A DNA stretch of 64,000 nt, taken from contig JASBUG010000003.1 of NCBI GenBank assembly GCA_030148025.1, forward strand, positions 82,163 to 146,162, given 5' to 3'. The translations under genes and the position numbers were made by a program. Below, piece by piece: positions 17,914 through 25,939 of the stretch (position 1 is the stretch's first letter; the number at the start of each line of letters is the position of its first letter). The notes under the pieces are model-generated. The model did not search any database, was not told where the DNA came from, and saw only the letters and a list, made by a program, of their open reading frames with translations. The DNA comes from Flavobacteriaceae bacterium (GTDB lineage: Bacteria; Bacteroidota; Bacteroidia; Flavobacteriales; Flavobacteriaceae).

Positions 17914-18339
17914 ATGAAAAAAATTACTTTAAGCATAACCTTGTTATTTTGTGTATGTATAATAAATGCACAAGAATTAGATTTAACAAAACTTCATGGA
18001 AAGTGGGTTGTTGATAAAATTGAGCTTTATAAAAGTGGTGAATTAGACAACACCGAACAAAAAGAAATTAAAAAAGATTGTCCAAACTATATGGAGTTTG
18101 GCGCTAATGGAACTGCTGTAAACTATAAATTTGAGGAGGATTGTTCTTTATTTAAAAAGGATGAAGGCACCTTTACGTTCGAAGATTCAGTTTTAAAAGT
18201 TACCGAAAATTCTGGAAGAGTAGGTTTTGAAATGAAACTCCTAGAACTTCTTGATGATACAATGGTATTAAGCAGAAAACAAGAGTTTGATGGTGCCGTT
18301 TATGAAAGAAGGATCTACATGAAAAGACATAGTAAGTAA
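17914..18339 (+). CDS. Secreted lipocalin-like protein (paralogue 1)
   Basis: A 141-residue protein: signal peptide at residues 1-20 (ending INAQ), then a small beta-barrel-type domain beginning LHGKWVVDKIELY with two cysteines (KKDCPNYMEFG and EEDCSLF) and the EGTFTFEDSVLKVTE strand pair, as in lipocalin-like domains of Bacteroidota secreted proteins. Ligand and role are unknown. An earlier TTG (17863) is rejected in favour of the ATG, which gives the signal peptide. A paralogue follows 62 bases later, with similar upstream DNA. Confidence 0.8.
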   Translation: MKKITLSITLLFCVCIINAQELDLTKLHGKWVVDKIELYKSGELDNTEQKEIKKDCPNYMEFGANGTAVNYKFEEDCSLFKKDEGTFTFEDSVLKVTENSGRVGFEMKLLELLDDTMVLSRKQEFDGAVYERRIYMKRHSK

Positions 18340-18366
18340 GCTTCTTTTTACTACACAAAATAGATA

Positions 18367-18397
18367 TTGCTTTTCGCAGTATAAAGCACTATTATTG
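18367..18397 (+). promoter_or_regulatory. Promoter (TTG-N20-TATTATTG) of the second lipocalin-like gene
   Basis: TTG at 18367-18369 and TATTATTG at 18390-18397 are 20 nt apart, and the box ends 4 nt before the ATG at 18402. Spacing is identical to the promoter of the first copy, so the promoter was duplicated with the gene. Confidence 0.6.
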
Positions 18398-18401
18398 CCC
18401 C

Positions 18402-18827
18402 ATGAAAAAAATTACTTTAAGTATTATCTTCTTGATGCTAGTGCATTTAATATATGCGCAGAAGTTTGACAAAACAAAGCTTCATGGTAAGTGGACTTTT
18501 AGCAAAATTGAAATTTTTGAAAACGGTGTTTTAGTTGAGACAAACGAAAAGGATCCTGAAAATAAGTGTCCTACATATGTAGCATTTTATAGTGATGGGA
18601 GCGCGAGTAGTTTTAATTTTAAAGACGACTGTAGCTTGCGTGAAAAAATAGAAGGTACCTTTGTTATTAAAGATGGCGTTTTATTGGTTACTGAAAATAC
18701 TGGAGAAGAAGCTATCAATATGAAAATCATAACTCTTAAAACTGACACCATTGAACTTCATGCTAAAGAAGAAGATCATGGTGTTGTTTATGAAACAAAG
18801 GCTTATTTAATTAGGTATAAAATCTAA
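18402..18827 (+). CDS. Secreted lipocalin-like protein (paralogue 2)
   Basis: A 141-residue tandem paralogue of the preceding gene. It has a near-identical start (MKKITLSI), a signal peptide ending IYAQ, the LHGKWTFSKIEIF strand, conserved cysteines in NKCPTYVAF and DDCSLRE, and EGTFVIKDGVLLVTEN. It has diverged along its length, so the duplication is not recent. Each copy keeps its own promoter. The gene converges on a sugar-binding-like secreted protein gene. Confidence 0.8.
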   Translation: MKKITLSIIFLMLVHLIYAQKFDKTKLHGKWTFSKIEIFENGVLVETNEKDPENKCPTYVAFYSDGSASSFNFKDDCSLREKIEGTFVIKDGVLLVTENTGEEAINMKIITLKTDTIELHAKEEDHGVVYETKAYLIRYKI

Positions 18828-18851
18828 TTAAATATAGCAGAATAGTAAAAA

Positions 18852-19934
18852 TTATTCGATTTTTCCCATAAGTCCCCAGCCATTGGCTTTATCAACAACA
18901 ATGCAGTGAATGGTATTTTTACCCTTAGTTAGATTTAAATAGAGTTTGTTAGCATTGATGTTTAAATGACCTTGGTATTGAGGCCCTTTAGATCTAAACG
19001 TATTATTACCACGATATATAAGCTTACCGTTTAAGTATACCAAAATGTTATCGCTATAATCAAATGAAAATAGTTTTGTTTCATCTGCTTTAGATGTAAT
19101 TGAGGTTGTGGCAATAGTAAAAGCTTCCTTATTTCGTTCAAAACCACCCGATGAAGGTTTTTTAAGATATTTGGAAATAGGGAGTAATCCAGAAGTTTCT
19201 GTTTTAACGATTGTATAGGTTTCCTTAGAAAAATCAATATTTGTAATCACTTCTTCGCTAAATAGCTTTGCCTGTGAAATATGCCATTTCGTAATAACTC
19301 CAGGCGCTGCAGTTTTAGGTATAGTATTTTTACTTGATTGCTTAGAATTTGCTTCTAGAGGTGTAAACTTAAAATTGGCAAACCTGTTATTAAAAAGTGC
19401 AAACAAGCCAAAATCTCCCGACTGTTGTTCAACTCTTAAGTTATCTATCGTTAGTACTTTTGTGTTATTTACATACACATCAGCATTGGTATTGTTAATT
19501 ACAATTTTTAGTTTATTCCAACCTTCTGTTTTAAACGTTACATTGGCTTGATACTCTTTATATAATTGCCAGTTTGATTCGTTGTTGAACGTTGGTGTAT
19601 ATTGTACAGCATCCACTTGTCGTGATTTATGAAGTCGCATATAGACCTCTTCCATATTCCCGTTTTGTTTCCTGAAAATAATGCCTGCAAAACTTCTTGC
19701 CGTATTTGCATATACATCTACCTCTATGATACCATTGGCTAAACTATGTCCTTTAACAGTTGCTTTGCCGTTTAATAAAATGGTGTTTTTACCTTCAAAT
19801 TCTTCAAAAGTTGCTAATGCTGCATGTGAGGTGTCCCAATGGTTTTTTAGCATTGCTATACTGGTACTTTTGTTTTGTGAAATACCAGTTGTAATAGCAG
19901 TAATAAAAAGTATGGCGAATAAGTGATGTTTCAT
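18852..19934 (-). CDS. Secreted concanavalin-like (LamG/DUF1080-type) domain protein
   Basis: A 360-residue protein with a signal peptide (about 1-20, ending GISQ). Residues 30-195 look like a jelly-roll LamG/DUF1080-type domain: GIIEVDVYANTARSFAGIIFR, EVYMRLHKSRQVDAVQYTP, GWNKLKIVINNTNADVYVNN, FGLFALFNNRFANFKF. The C-terminal third (DYSDNILVYLNGKLIYRGNN) resembles an accessory beta-sandwich. It may bind a carbohydrate or hydrolysed polymer outside the cell. The frame could begin at a TTG (19967), but the ATG at 19934 gives a normal signal. An AraC regulator gene lies 65 bases upstream in the same direction. Confidence 0.7.
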   Translation of the reverse strand: MKHHLFAILFITAITTGISQNKSTSIAMLKNHWDTSHAALATFEEFEGKNTILLNGKATVKGHSLANGIIEVDVYANTARSFAGIIFRKQNGNMEEVYMRLHKSRQVDAVQYTPTFNNESNWQLYKEYQANVTFKTEGWNKLKIVINNTNADVYVNNTKVLTIDNLRVEQQSGDFGLFALFNNRFANFKFTPLEANSKQSSKNTIPKTAAPGVITKWHISQAKLFSEEVITNIDFSKETYTIVKTETSGLLPISKYLKKPSSGGFERNKEAFTIATTSITSKADETKLFSFDYSDNILVYLNGKLIYRGNNTFRSKGPQYQGHLNINANKLYLNLTKGKNTIHCIVVDKANGWGLMGKIE

Positions 19935-19999
19935 GATTGATTCTTTAAATGATAACAAAAATGACAATTTTATAACAATTTAATACTATCAGTTTTGTG

Positions 20000-20869
20000 C
20001 TAATAGCTATCAATTTGGTAATTCATTCTATATTCTGAAGGAGAGGTGCCTTCTAATCGCATAAAAAAACGCGTAAGATTATTGGGTTCGCTAAAACTTA
20101 AAGTATTGGCAATTTCCTGAATAGTTTTTTCAGAATAGAGTAATTCCATTTTTATTTCCTGGAGTAGTCTGGAATGTATTAGGTCTTTAGTGGTGTGACC
20201 AGTATAGTTTTTTATGCTATTATTTAGTTTGTGTCTTGAGGTTTTTAAAAGCTGACAATAATCTTCAACCTTATGAAGATCTTTAATATTTTGTTCTAAT
20301 GCTTCTTTAAACTTATAGATTATTGAAGTGCCCTGAGTTTCGGAAGGTATTTTATAAGTTTGGGCGTATATTCTGTTTATTTTAGATAAGAAAAAATAGA
20401 GTAAAGCCCTTATAATATGAGTGCTATCGTCTTTAAAATTCTTGATCTCTTCGGTTATTTCATTTAAAATGTATCTAAGATTTTCGTAATCTACAATGTT
20501 TAATGTAAGATGCTGTGGTTCTTTAGTGTTATAGAAATACTGCATTTTATACACAAACAGTTTGTCTTCAAAAAAGTTTGATAAAAAATCGTTTTTAAAG
20601 ACCAAATGAAATCCTTTTATGTTTGAAGTATCAATATAACTTCGCTTTTTCTGAAAAGGTGAAATAAAGAATAACGAATGGTTTCTAATAGTTATGGGGT
20701 CTCCATTTAATTCTATTTTGCCATTGGCAGTTTCAAAAATAAAGATCTCAAAGAAGTTTGTAGTGTGTATCTGCTCTTCAAAGTATAGATTTTTATTCTC
20801 TTCAAACTTGTGAAGGTCCATTAAGAGTTCAAAGCCGTATTTTTCTTTTTCAAAAAGAAATGTGCGCAT
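20000..20869 (-). CDS. AraC family transcriptional regulator
   Basis: A 289-residue regulator. The N-terminal 170 residues look like a cupin-type sensing domain (NGDPITIRNHSLFFISPFQKK). The C-terminal 100 residues hold the paired helix-turn-helix of the AraC family: DYCQLLKTSRHKLNNSIKN for the first, IQEIANTLSFSEPNNLTRFF for the second, ending with the GTSPSEYR signature. It is the last gene of a ZIP-DUF4268-AraC run (13-base gap to DUF4268) and may regulate that transporter or the secreted protein gene downstream. Confidence 0.9.
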   Translation of the reverse strand: MRTFLFEKEKYGFELLMDLHKFEENKNLYFEEQIHTTNFFEIFIFETANGKIELNGDPITIRNHSLFFISPFQKKRSYIDTSNIKGFHLVFKNDFLSNFFEDKLFVYKMQYFYNTKEPQHLTLNIVDYENLRYILNEITEEIKNFKDDSTHIIRALLYFFLSKINRIYAQTYKIPSETQGTSIIYKFKEALEQNIKDLHKVEDYCQLLKTSRHKLNNSIKNYTGHTTKDLIHSRLLQEIKMELLYSEKTIQEIANTLSFSEPNNLTRFFMRLEGTSPSEYRMNYQIDSY

Positions 20870-20882
20870 TTCAGTAGTTTTA

Positions 20883-21311
20883 TTAGCCTTTTATAACATC
20901 TCTATATTCTTCAAAAAATGCTTCAAACAAATTCATTTTTTCGTTAAAGAATTCCATAGTATCACGCCATGTGTTTTTATTATGAATGGATACTTTTTGT
21001 TCTAAAGGCACATAAATTCGCGATATTTCTTTACCGTTGTCTAAAAAGTACTCTTCTTCATAAATGGCTGTAGGTAAATAGTCGTCTAAAAGTATAGATT
21101 TGAGTGCTACCAATTTTTCCCAGCAATTCACACGGTTTTCAAGATCGTCTTCTAGATCTAGAGTAACAAAGGCTTTTTTTGTGTCAAAATAAAATTTAAA
21201 TGATAAGCCTTTGATCTTGGTATTGTATAACAACCATTTTCTTGGGAATGATTTCCCAAAGCTCGTCCAAAATTCTTGTCGTAATAATCGTGATTCTTCT
21301 TTGCTAAACAT
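20883..21311 (-). CDS. DUF4268 domain-containing protein
   Basis: A 142-residue soluble protein that is almost entirely the DUF4268 domain: EFWTSFGKSFPRKWLLYNTKIKGLSFKF near the start, FVTLDLED in the middle and TWRDTMEFFNEKMNLFEAFFEEY at the end. The domain also occurs at the C-terminus of nuclease-like proteins, but here it stands alone. Function is unknown. It starts 1 base after the ZIP transporter stop, so the two are co-translated. Confidence 0.85.
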   Translation of the reverse strand: MFSKEESRLLRQEFWTSFGKSFPRKWLLYNTKIKGLSFKFYFDTKKAFVTLDLEDDLENRVNCWEKLVALKSILLDDYLPTAIYEEEYFLDNGKEISRIYVPLEQKVSIHNKNTWRDTMEFFNEKMNLFEAFFEEYRDVIKG

Positions 21312-21312
21312 A

Positions 21313-21987
21313 CTAGAACATATAAGCTAATGCTACAGCCACGACTATAACTATAATTTTACTTAAATTAAATTTATGCCCTTCGCTACTTTCAAACAAA
21401 ATAGTAGTAGAGATATGTAAAAATATACCAATAACTACAGCGTTTATGATATCTAGCAAACCATGAGGTAATTCTACTGTATTAGAAATTAGAGTTCCTG
21501 TAGGAGTCATTAATCCAAATACGCCTAGAAATAATAAAATCTGTAGTGTTTTATACCCAGATTGAAATAAATACATAGTAATTAAAATAGCAATAGGTAT
21601 TTTGTGAATGAGTACCCCATACACCATATCGTTATGTTGATGAATAGGAAACCCTTCCAGAAAGGCGTGAATACATAAACTGGTAAATAGTAGCCAGGGA
21701 AAATTTGAGCTATTTTTATCAATATGTACATGTCCATGTTCAGCTCCTTTTGAGAAGAATTCAAGGAAGATCTGTAATAAAACACCAACCATTATAAACA
21801 ACCCAGTTTTTTTTGCATGCATATGATGGTATACTTCAGGAAGTAATTCAAAAACTGTTAGCGACATTAAAAAGGCGCCACTAAAGGCTAGAAGTAGTTT
21901 TATGTTTTTTATAGGTTTGTTCTTCGTGAGTTTAACTATAAGAAACCCTAGAATTACAGCATATATTGGAAGTAAGTATTTATTCAT
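21313..21987 (-). CDS. ZIP family metal transporter
   Basis: A 224-residue inner-membrane protein with about eight helices. ZIP features are present: FELLPEVYHHMH in the second segment, a His-rich loop (GAEHGHVHIDK, about 82-92), the metal site helix CIHAFLEGFPIHQHN and the partner helix LIHKIPIA. ZIP proteins import zinc, iron or manganese down a gradient. It is the first gene of a three-gene operon with DUF4268 and an AraC regulator. The metal cannot be assigned. Confidence 0.87.
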   Translation of the reverse strand: MNKYLLPIYAVILGFLIVKLTKNKPIKNIKLLLAFSGAFLMSLTVFELLPEVYHHMHAKKTGLFIMVGVLLQIFLEFFSKGAEHGHVHIDKNSSNFPWLLFTSLCIHAFLEGFPIHQHNDMVYGVLIHKIPIAILITMYLFQSGYKTLQILLFLGVFGLMTPTGTLISNTVELPHGLLDIINAVVIGIFLHISTTILFESSEGHKFNLSKIIVIVVAVALAYMF

Positions 21988-22020
21988 TTTAATTGTAGAG
22001 AAGCATTAATTAAATTAAGG

Positions 22021-22752
22021 TTACATAAATATCATGATAAGTCGTTCTGAATGCTCTTTCCTGAATTTGTTTAGTTTATAATCTCCAAATACATCCAGAA
22101 GTTGTACGCCTGCTTTTTCAAACATTTGTTCAAAATCGTTTAATGTAATTGCTTTTACACTTTCTTTAAATTGAAATGATTGTCCATCAGCTTTGAATGA
22201 TATGTCTTTGATAATAAACCCATTTTCAACATAGCGTTTTAAATGAAAATCTATACCATCAATGGTTCTTACATTTTCAGGAACTAGGTTAGGTATCACA
22301 AAATCGGCATTTAAAAAATCAATAACGCCAATACCATTATCTTTAAGATTGTCCTTAATAGCTTTAATAGTGTTTAGATCGTCTTGGTTATCTTCAAAAA
22401 AGCCAAAACTGGTGAATAAGTTAAACACTGCATTAAATTGTTTACCATATGGCAAACGCATATCATGAACATCAAAATGGAGTTTGTTGTTTTCAAATTG
22501 TTTGGCAAAAGCAATACTTTTTTCTGAAAGATCAATACCAGTTACATCATAACCAATACTATTCAAATACACAGCATGACGTCCTTTTCCACAAGCAAGA
22601 TCTAAAATGTTTCCATGTTCTGAAATGTTTAAATAGGAGGTAAGTGTTTCCATAAAGCTTTGTGCTTCCTGGTCATCTCTATCTTTATACAAAATATGGT
22701 AATAGGGTGTGTCAAACCATGAAGTATACCAGTCTTTCGTGTCTTTTGTCAT
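22021..22752 (-). CDS. Class I SAM-dependent methyltransferase
   Basis: A 243-residue Rossmann-fold methyltransferase. Motif I ILDLACGKGRHA (residues 49-60), the acidic end of strand 2 (VTGIDLSEKSI), FDVHDMRLPY and FNLFTSFGFF are characteristic of the small-molecule group with the CGxGRHA variant. The substrate is unknown. It is divergent from the rlmL-like gene, and the two promoters overlap in the 58-bp gap. Confidence 0.88.
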   Translation of the reverse strand: MTKDTKDWYTSWFDTPYYHILYKDRDDQEAQSFMETLTSYLNISEHGNILDLACGKGRHAVYLNSIGYDVTGIDLSEKSIAFAKQFENNKLHFDVHDMRLPYGKQFNAVFNLFTSFGFFEDNQDDLNTIKAIKDNLKDNGIGVIDFLNADFVIPNLVPENVRTIDGIDFHLKRYVENGFIIKDISFKADGQSFQFKESVKAITLNDFEQMFEKAGVQLLDVFGDYKLNKFRKEHSERLIMIFM

Positions 22753-22771
22753 ACATTAATGTGTGTCGCAA

Positions 22772-22803
22772 CAAAAATAAAGTATTTTTGCAATCTATTT
22801 CAT
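22772..22803 (-). promoter_or_regulatory. Promoter of the methyltransferase gene (TTG-N21-TATTTTTG)
   Basis: On the minus strand TTG (22803-22801) and TATTTTTG (22779-22772) are 21 nt apart, a full match to the Bacteroidota consensus. The -7 box of the opposite promoter (22793-22800) lies between them. Confidence 0.6.
22793..22800 (+). promoter_or_regulatory. -7 box (TATTTTTG) of the rlmL-like gene
   Basis: This exact TAnnTTTG match lies 10 nt before the ATG at 22811. It lies inside the spacer of the divergent promoter, so the two probably compete for polymerase. Confidence 0.5.
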
Positions 22804-22810
22804 GTAAGTA

Positions 22811-23965
22811 ATGGAGAATAATTTTAAAATGGTAGCCAAAACCTTATTTGGTTTTGAAGAGCTTCTTGCGAAAGAATTAAGAGATCTAGGCGCACAAGAT
22901 GTAAAGATTGGTGTTCGTAACGTAAGTTTTGTTGGCGATAAAGGATTTATGTATAAAGCCAATTTAGGTTTAAGAACAGCTATTAAAATTTTAAAACCTA
23001 TAAAAACCTTTCGTGTAAATAGTGAACAGGATCTTTACAATCGTATCTATAAAATGTCATGGGAGAATTTTTTATCTGAAAACGGTTCATTGGCAGTAGA
23101 TGCAACGGTACACTCAAATGTTTTTAAGCATTCAAAATATATAGCACTTAAAACTAAAGATGCTATTGTAGATAAATTTCGAGATACAAAGGGTACTAGA
23201 CCAAATGTAGATTTAAGGTTTCCAGACCTTAAGATCAATGTGCATATAGATAAGCAACTATGTACAGTATCGTTGGATAGTTCTGGTGAGTCGTTACATA
23301 GGCGTGGGTATAAAACAGCAACCAATATTGCGCCTATAAGCGAAGTACTAGCTGCTGGATTGATCATGTTGTCTGGTTGGGATGGTCAAAGTGATTTTAT
23401 TGACCCAATGTGTGGTAGTGGTACTATTTTAATTGAAGCTGCAATGATAGCATGTAATATTCCTCCAAATTTAATGCGAAAGGAATTTGCTTTTGAGCGT
23501 TGGCAAGATTGGGATGTTGATCTGTTTGAAAAAATTGAAGAATCATTATTGAAAAAAACGAGAGATTTTCATCATAAAATGATTGGGTATGATAAATCTC
23601 CATCGGCTATTAGAAAGGCTAATGATAACATTAGAAATGCTAATCTGGATGACTTTATTAAGGTAAAACATGAAGACTTCTTTAAAACTCGTAAAGCAGG
23701 AGATGAGCATTTACATATGGTATTCAACCCTCCTTATGGCGAACGTTTAGATATAGATATGGAAGAGTTTTACGCTAATATTGGTGCTACATTAAAACAT
23801 GGATATCCAGGAACCAATGCTTGGTTTATTACGTCAAATCTTGAAGCCTTAAAACATATTGGCTTACGTCCATCTAGAAAGATAAAGCTTTTTAACGCAA
23901 AACTAGAATCGCGCTTAGTGAAGTATGAAATGTATGCTGGAAGTAAAAAGGCTAAAAAACAATAA
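22811..23965 (+). CDS. THUMP-domain RNA methyltransferase (RlmL N-terminal/YpsC type)
   Basis: A 384-residue protein: an N-terminal ferredoxin-like plus THUMP region (about 1-165; KTLFGFEELLAKEL, DLYNRIYKMSWENFL) and a methyltransferase domain with DPMCGSGTILIEAA (198-211) and the base-flipping motif NPPY (306-309), the signature of N2-guanine or N6-adenine RNA methylation. It matches the standalone m2G2445-type domain of RlmL, lacking the second methyltransferase found in the E. coli fusion. It acts on 23S rRNA by family analogy. Confidence 0.9.
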   Translation: MENNFKMVAKTLFGFEELLAKELRDLGAQDVKIGVRNVSFVGDKGFMYKANLGLRTAIKILKPIKTFRVNSEQDLYNRIYKMSWENFLSENGSLAVDATVHSNVFKHSKYIALKTKDAIVDKFRDTKGTRPNVDLRFPDLKINVHIDKQLCTVSLDSSGESLHRRGYKTATNIAPISEVLAAGLIMLSGWDGQSDFIDPMCGSGTILIEAAMIACNIPPNLMRKEFAFERWQDWDVDLFEKIEESLLKKTRDFHHKMIGYDKSPSAIRKANDNIRNANLDDFIKVKHEDFFKTRKAGDEHLHMVFNPPYGERLDIDMEEFYANIGATLKHGYPGTNAWFITSNLEALKHIGLRPSRKIKLFNAKLESRLVKYEMYAGSKKAKKQ

Positions 23966-24068
23966 AAATTGTCATTTTAAAATAGCTGATAGACTTAAAG
24001 TTAACATACATGTTGTATGAGATTTGACTACATTGAGTCTAAGTTAACAGGTTTTAAAATGACAATTT
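23966..24068. repeat. Long inverted repeat with GTCATT...AATGAC ends
   Basis: A 17-bp perfect inverted repeat (23966-23982 with 24052-24068) bounds about 70 bp between convergent genes. The core ends GTCATT/AATGAC are the same as those of the dispersed palindromic family, but the interior differs. A smaller CATAC/GTATG stem lies inside. It may be a divergent family member or a two-way terminator. Confidence 0.6.
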
Positions 24069-24087
24069 AATTTGATCTCAGTTTGTT

Positions 24088-24633
24088 TTACTGAATGTCA
24101 CCTACTTTAGGGTACTCGTTAAATAAGTTCTGTACCAGTTCGTTTACATAGTCTTTTAAATTTTTATCCGAACGGTTTAAATCACATTTAATAGAAGCTT
24201 GCCAAATGATTTGATTTTTTGAGAAATCAGAGACATAAACTACTAAGGTCTCTTCGGTATATACAACAGTATCTATAGTACATTCACGCCAATAGCTAAA
24301 TTCGTCCTTAATCTCACAATTAGTAAAAGTGGCTTCTTTTTCTTCAACTAATAACTTAAAACCAGCTTGTAATTGTGGGTTTAATACATTGGTCTTATGA
24401 CCTTTTGTGATCATTTCATTTTCTATAGCTTCACCAATTAATTCTCTAACCTTATTATTGTCGTAGTTTGGATATCTTGAATTTTCTACAAATAGATCAT
24501 CCACACAAATAACAAAAGTGGTATAGTTGTCGAAATCTGCATCTTCATCAAACTCAGATAGGACAGCTTCAGTAGAAGCACAACTAAATAGTGTAAAAAC
24601 AAACAGGAAGCTTAAGGTTTTTAAAGTTTTCAT
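24088..24633 (-). CDS. DUF4136 domain-containing lipoprotein
   Basis: A 181-residue protein with a lipoprotein signal (LFSC, lipid-modified Cys18). The rest is a DUF4136-type domain: DEDADFDNYTTFVI at the start, then VRELIGEAIENEMITKGH and a late QNLFNEYP. These lipoproteins are common in Bacteroidota and have no defined role. It converges with the rlmL-like gene across the inverted repeat at 23966-24068. Confidence 0.8.
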   Translation of the reverse strand: MKTLKTLSFLFVFTLFSCASTEAVLSEFDEDADFDNYTTFVICVDDLFVENSRYPNYDNNKVRELIGEAIENEMITKGHKTNVLNPQLQAGFKLLVEEKEATFTNCEIKDEFSYWRECTIDTVVYTEETLVVYVSDFSKNQIIWQASIKCDLNRSDKNLKDYVNELVQNLFNEYPKVGDIQ

Positions 24634-24744
24634 AATTAATAATTTAAGATTGATGTTTTAATATTTATAGTATTAAAGGTCTTTAAATTATTAAGGAATT
24701 AATATGACAATTGTCAGTCATAAATGTTAAAAAATGATTTTGAC

Positions 24745-25680
24745 CTAGTTTTTTAGTGTGATGCCATGACGCTTCACATCATGCTCCAGAGCAATCAAAC
24801 CAACTTTTTCTCTACGCTTATTAACATTAATAGAATCTTTTAATGGTTTTACATATCCGTTTCCTTCACTGTCCATTCCAAACTGAGTGCCATATAATTG
24901 TACACCTTCTTCTTCAATCATTATTCTGTCTATGGTTCCAGCAACATTACTCCACTTAGATTCTCCAACTTCTGCCGAAGCTTTTAATGCCTCTAAATAG
25001 TCTTTTTGCACTGCAGTTGAGTTGTGTTGTATGATTAACCATGCAGTTAAATTTGCTTTTGCACCAACTTCACTAATTCCAGGTATGGTGCCAACAGGAA
25101 CAAGTTCTTTAAACGTTACAAGGTTTTTTTTGTCTTGAGCATTCATTTTTTTAAGGTATGCACTTACTGGTTTAGACGGCCAACCATGAATTGCTATTAG
25201 TGAGTCTACTAATGCCATATTTCTGGTTTGTTGATCTAAAGCATACAATGCTTCCAAAGCATTCTTTAAAGGGATGTTCAATGTGGCTTCTGCAAGTTCA
25301 TTATTCACCTGAGCTTTATTAATAACTGTTTTCCAGTCTTTATGTGACTTCACTTGAGTAAAAACTGGGTTAGAAATGATAGATTCTAAATCGATGTAAA
25401 CTTTTGAGTTTAATGAGAAATAAGCATCTAGATATTTAATGGTTTGATCAGTTTGGTTAAGATGAGCTGCACAATAAGCCGCAACAATTAGATCTCTTCT
25501 TTGAGGTTTAGATTTTTTAAATGCTTTTTGGAATAAAAGTAATGCTTCTTTATACTCATTAGTATGGTAGTAACCATGTGCTTCGCTGATCGATTGGTAA
25601 TAATTTGATTGTGAACAGGAAGACATGGTTATACCAAGAGCTAAGCATAAAAGCCAGATTTTGAATGATGAATTTTTCAT
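24745..25680 (-). CDS. TPR-containing lipoprotein with DUF6624-type domain
   Basis: A 311-residue lipoprotein (lipobox at Cys22, MSSC). Residues 35-95 look like tetratricopeptide helices (HGYYHTNEYKEALLLFQKAF). Residues 135-305 match the DUF6624 pattern: DQQTRNM, IHGWPSKP, AWLIIQHN, DRIMIEEEGVQLYGTQFG and a final NKRREKVGLIALEHDV. The domain is thought to bind a peptide or substrate, but its role is unknown. It is a single gene with a 259-bp upstream region that also holds a 25-codon open frame (25746-25823). Confidence 0.75.
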   Translation of the reverse strand: MKNSSFKIWLLCLALGITMSSCSQSNYYQSISEAHGYYHTNEYKEALLLFQKAFKKSKPQRRDLIVAAYCAAHLNQTDQTIKYLDAYFSLNSKVYIDLESIISNPVFTQVKSHKDWKTVINKAQVNNELAEATLNIPLKNALEALYALDQQTRNMALVDSLIAIHGWPSKPVSAYLKKMNAQDKKNLVTFKELVPVGTIPGISEVGAKANLTAWLIIQHNSTAVQKDYLEALKASAEVGESKWSNVAGTIDRIMIEEEGVQLYGTQFGMDSEGNGYVKPLKDSINVNKRREKVGLIALEHDVKRHGITLKN

Positions 25681-25745
25681 AAAATGTAATTAATGATCGA
25701 CGCTACTCAGGAATTCTTTTACTTTTTTGTGATGTGTACTTGAGT

Positions 25746-25823
25746 CTAGCGAGTATGATTAATAAGTTGGAGTGCTTCTACTAATAGTAGCGTATAAAAT
25801 CGATCTATTCTATATGTGTTCAT
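25746..25823 (-). CDS. Possible 25-aa small ORF in the upstream region
   Basis: In the 259-bp gap before the TPR lipoprotein gene (25681-25939) an ATG at 25823 opens 25 codons on the minus strand, ending at 25746 (MNTYRIDRFYTLLLVEALQL and five more residues). The start is preceded by an A-rich stretch like those of other genes here. There is no homologue I recognise, and a frame this short can arise by chance in such DNA. The rest of the gap shows no clear promoter match. Confidence 0.2.
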   Translation of the reverse strand: MNTYRIDRFYTLLLVEALQLINHTR

Positions 25824-25939
25824 TTTTAGTTTTTGAACTAATATAGCTAATTATGCAGGTTACATATTTGTGTTGTTATAAACAACAGCAAATGATAGAC
25901 TATCTGCCTATTTTTGTGATGCCTAAATGAAGTAATAGA

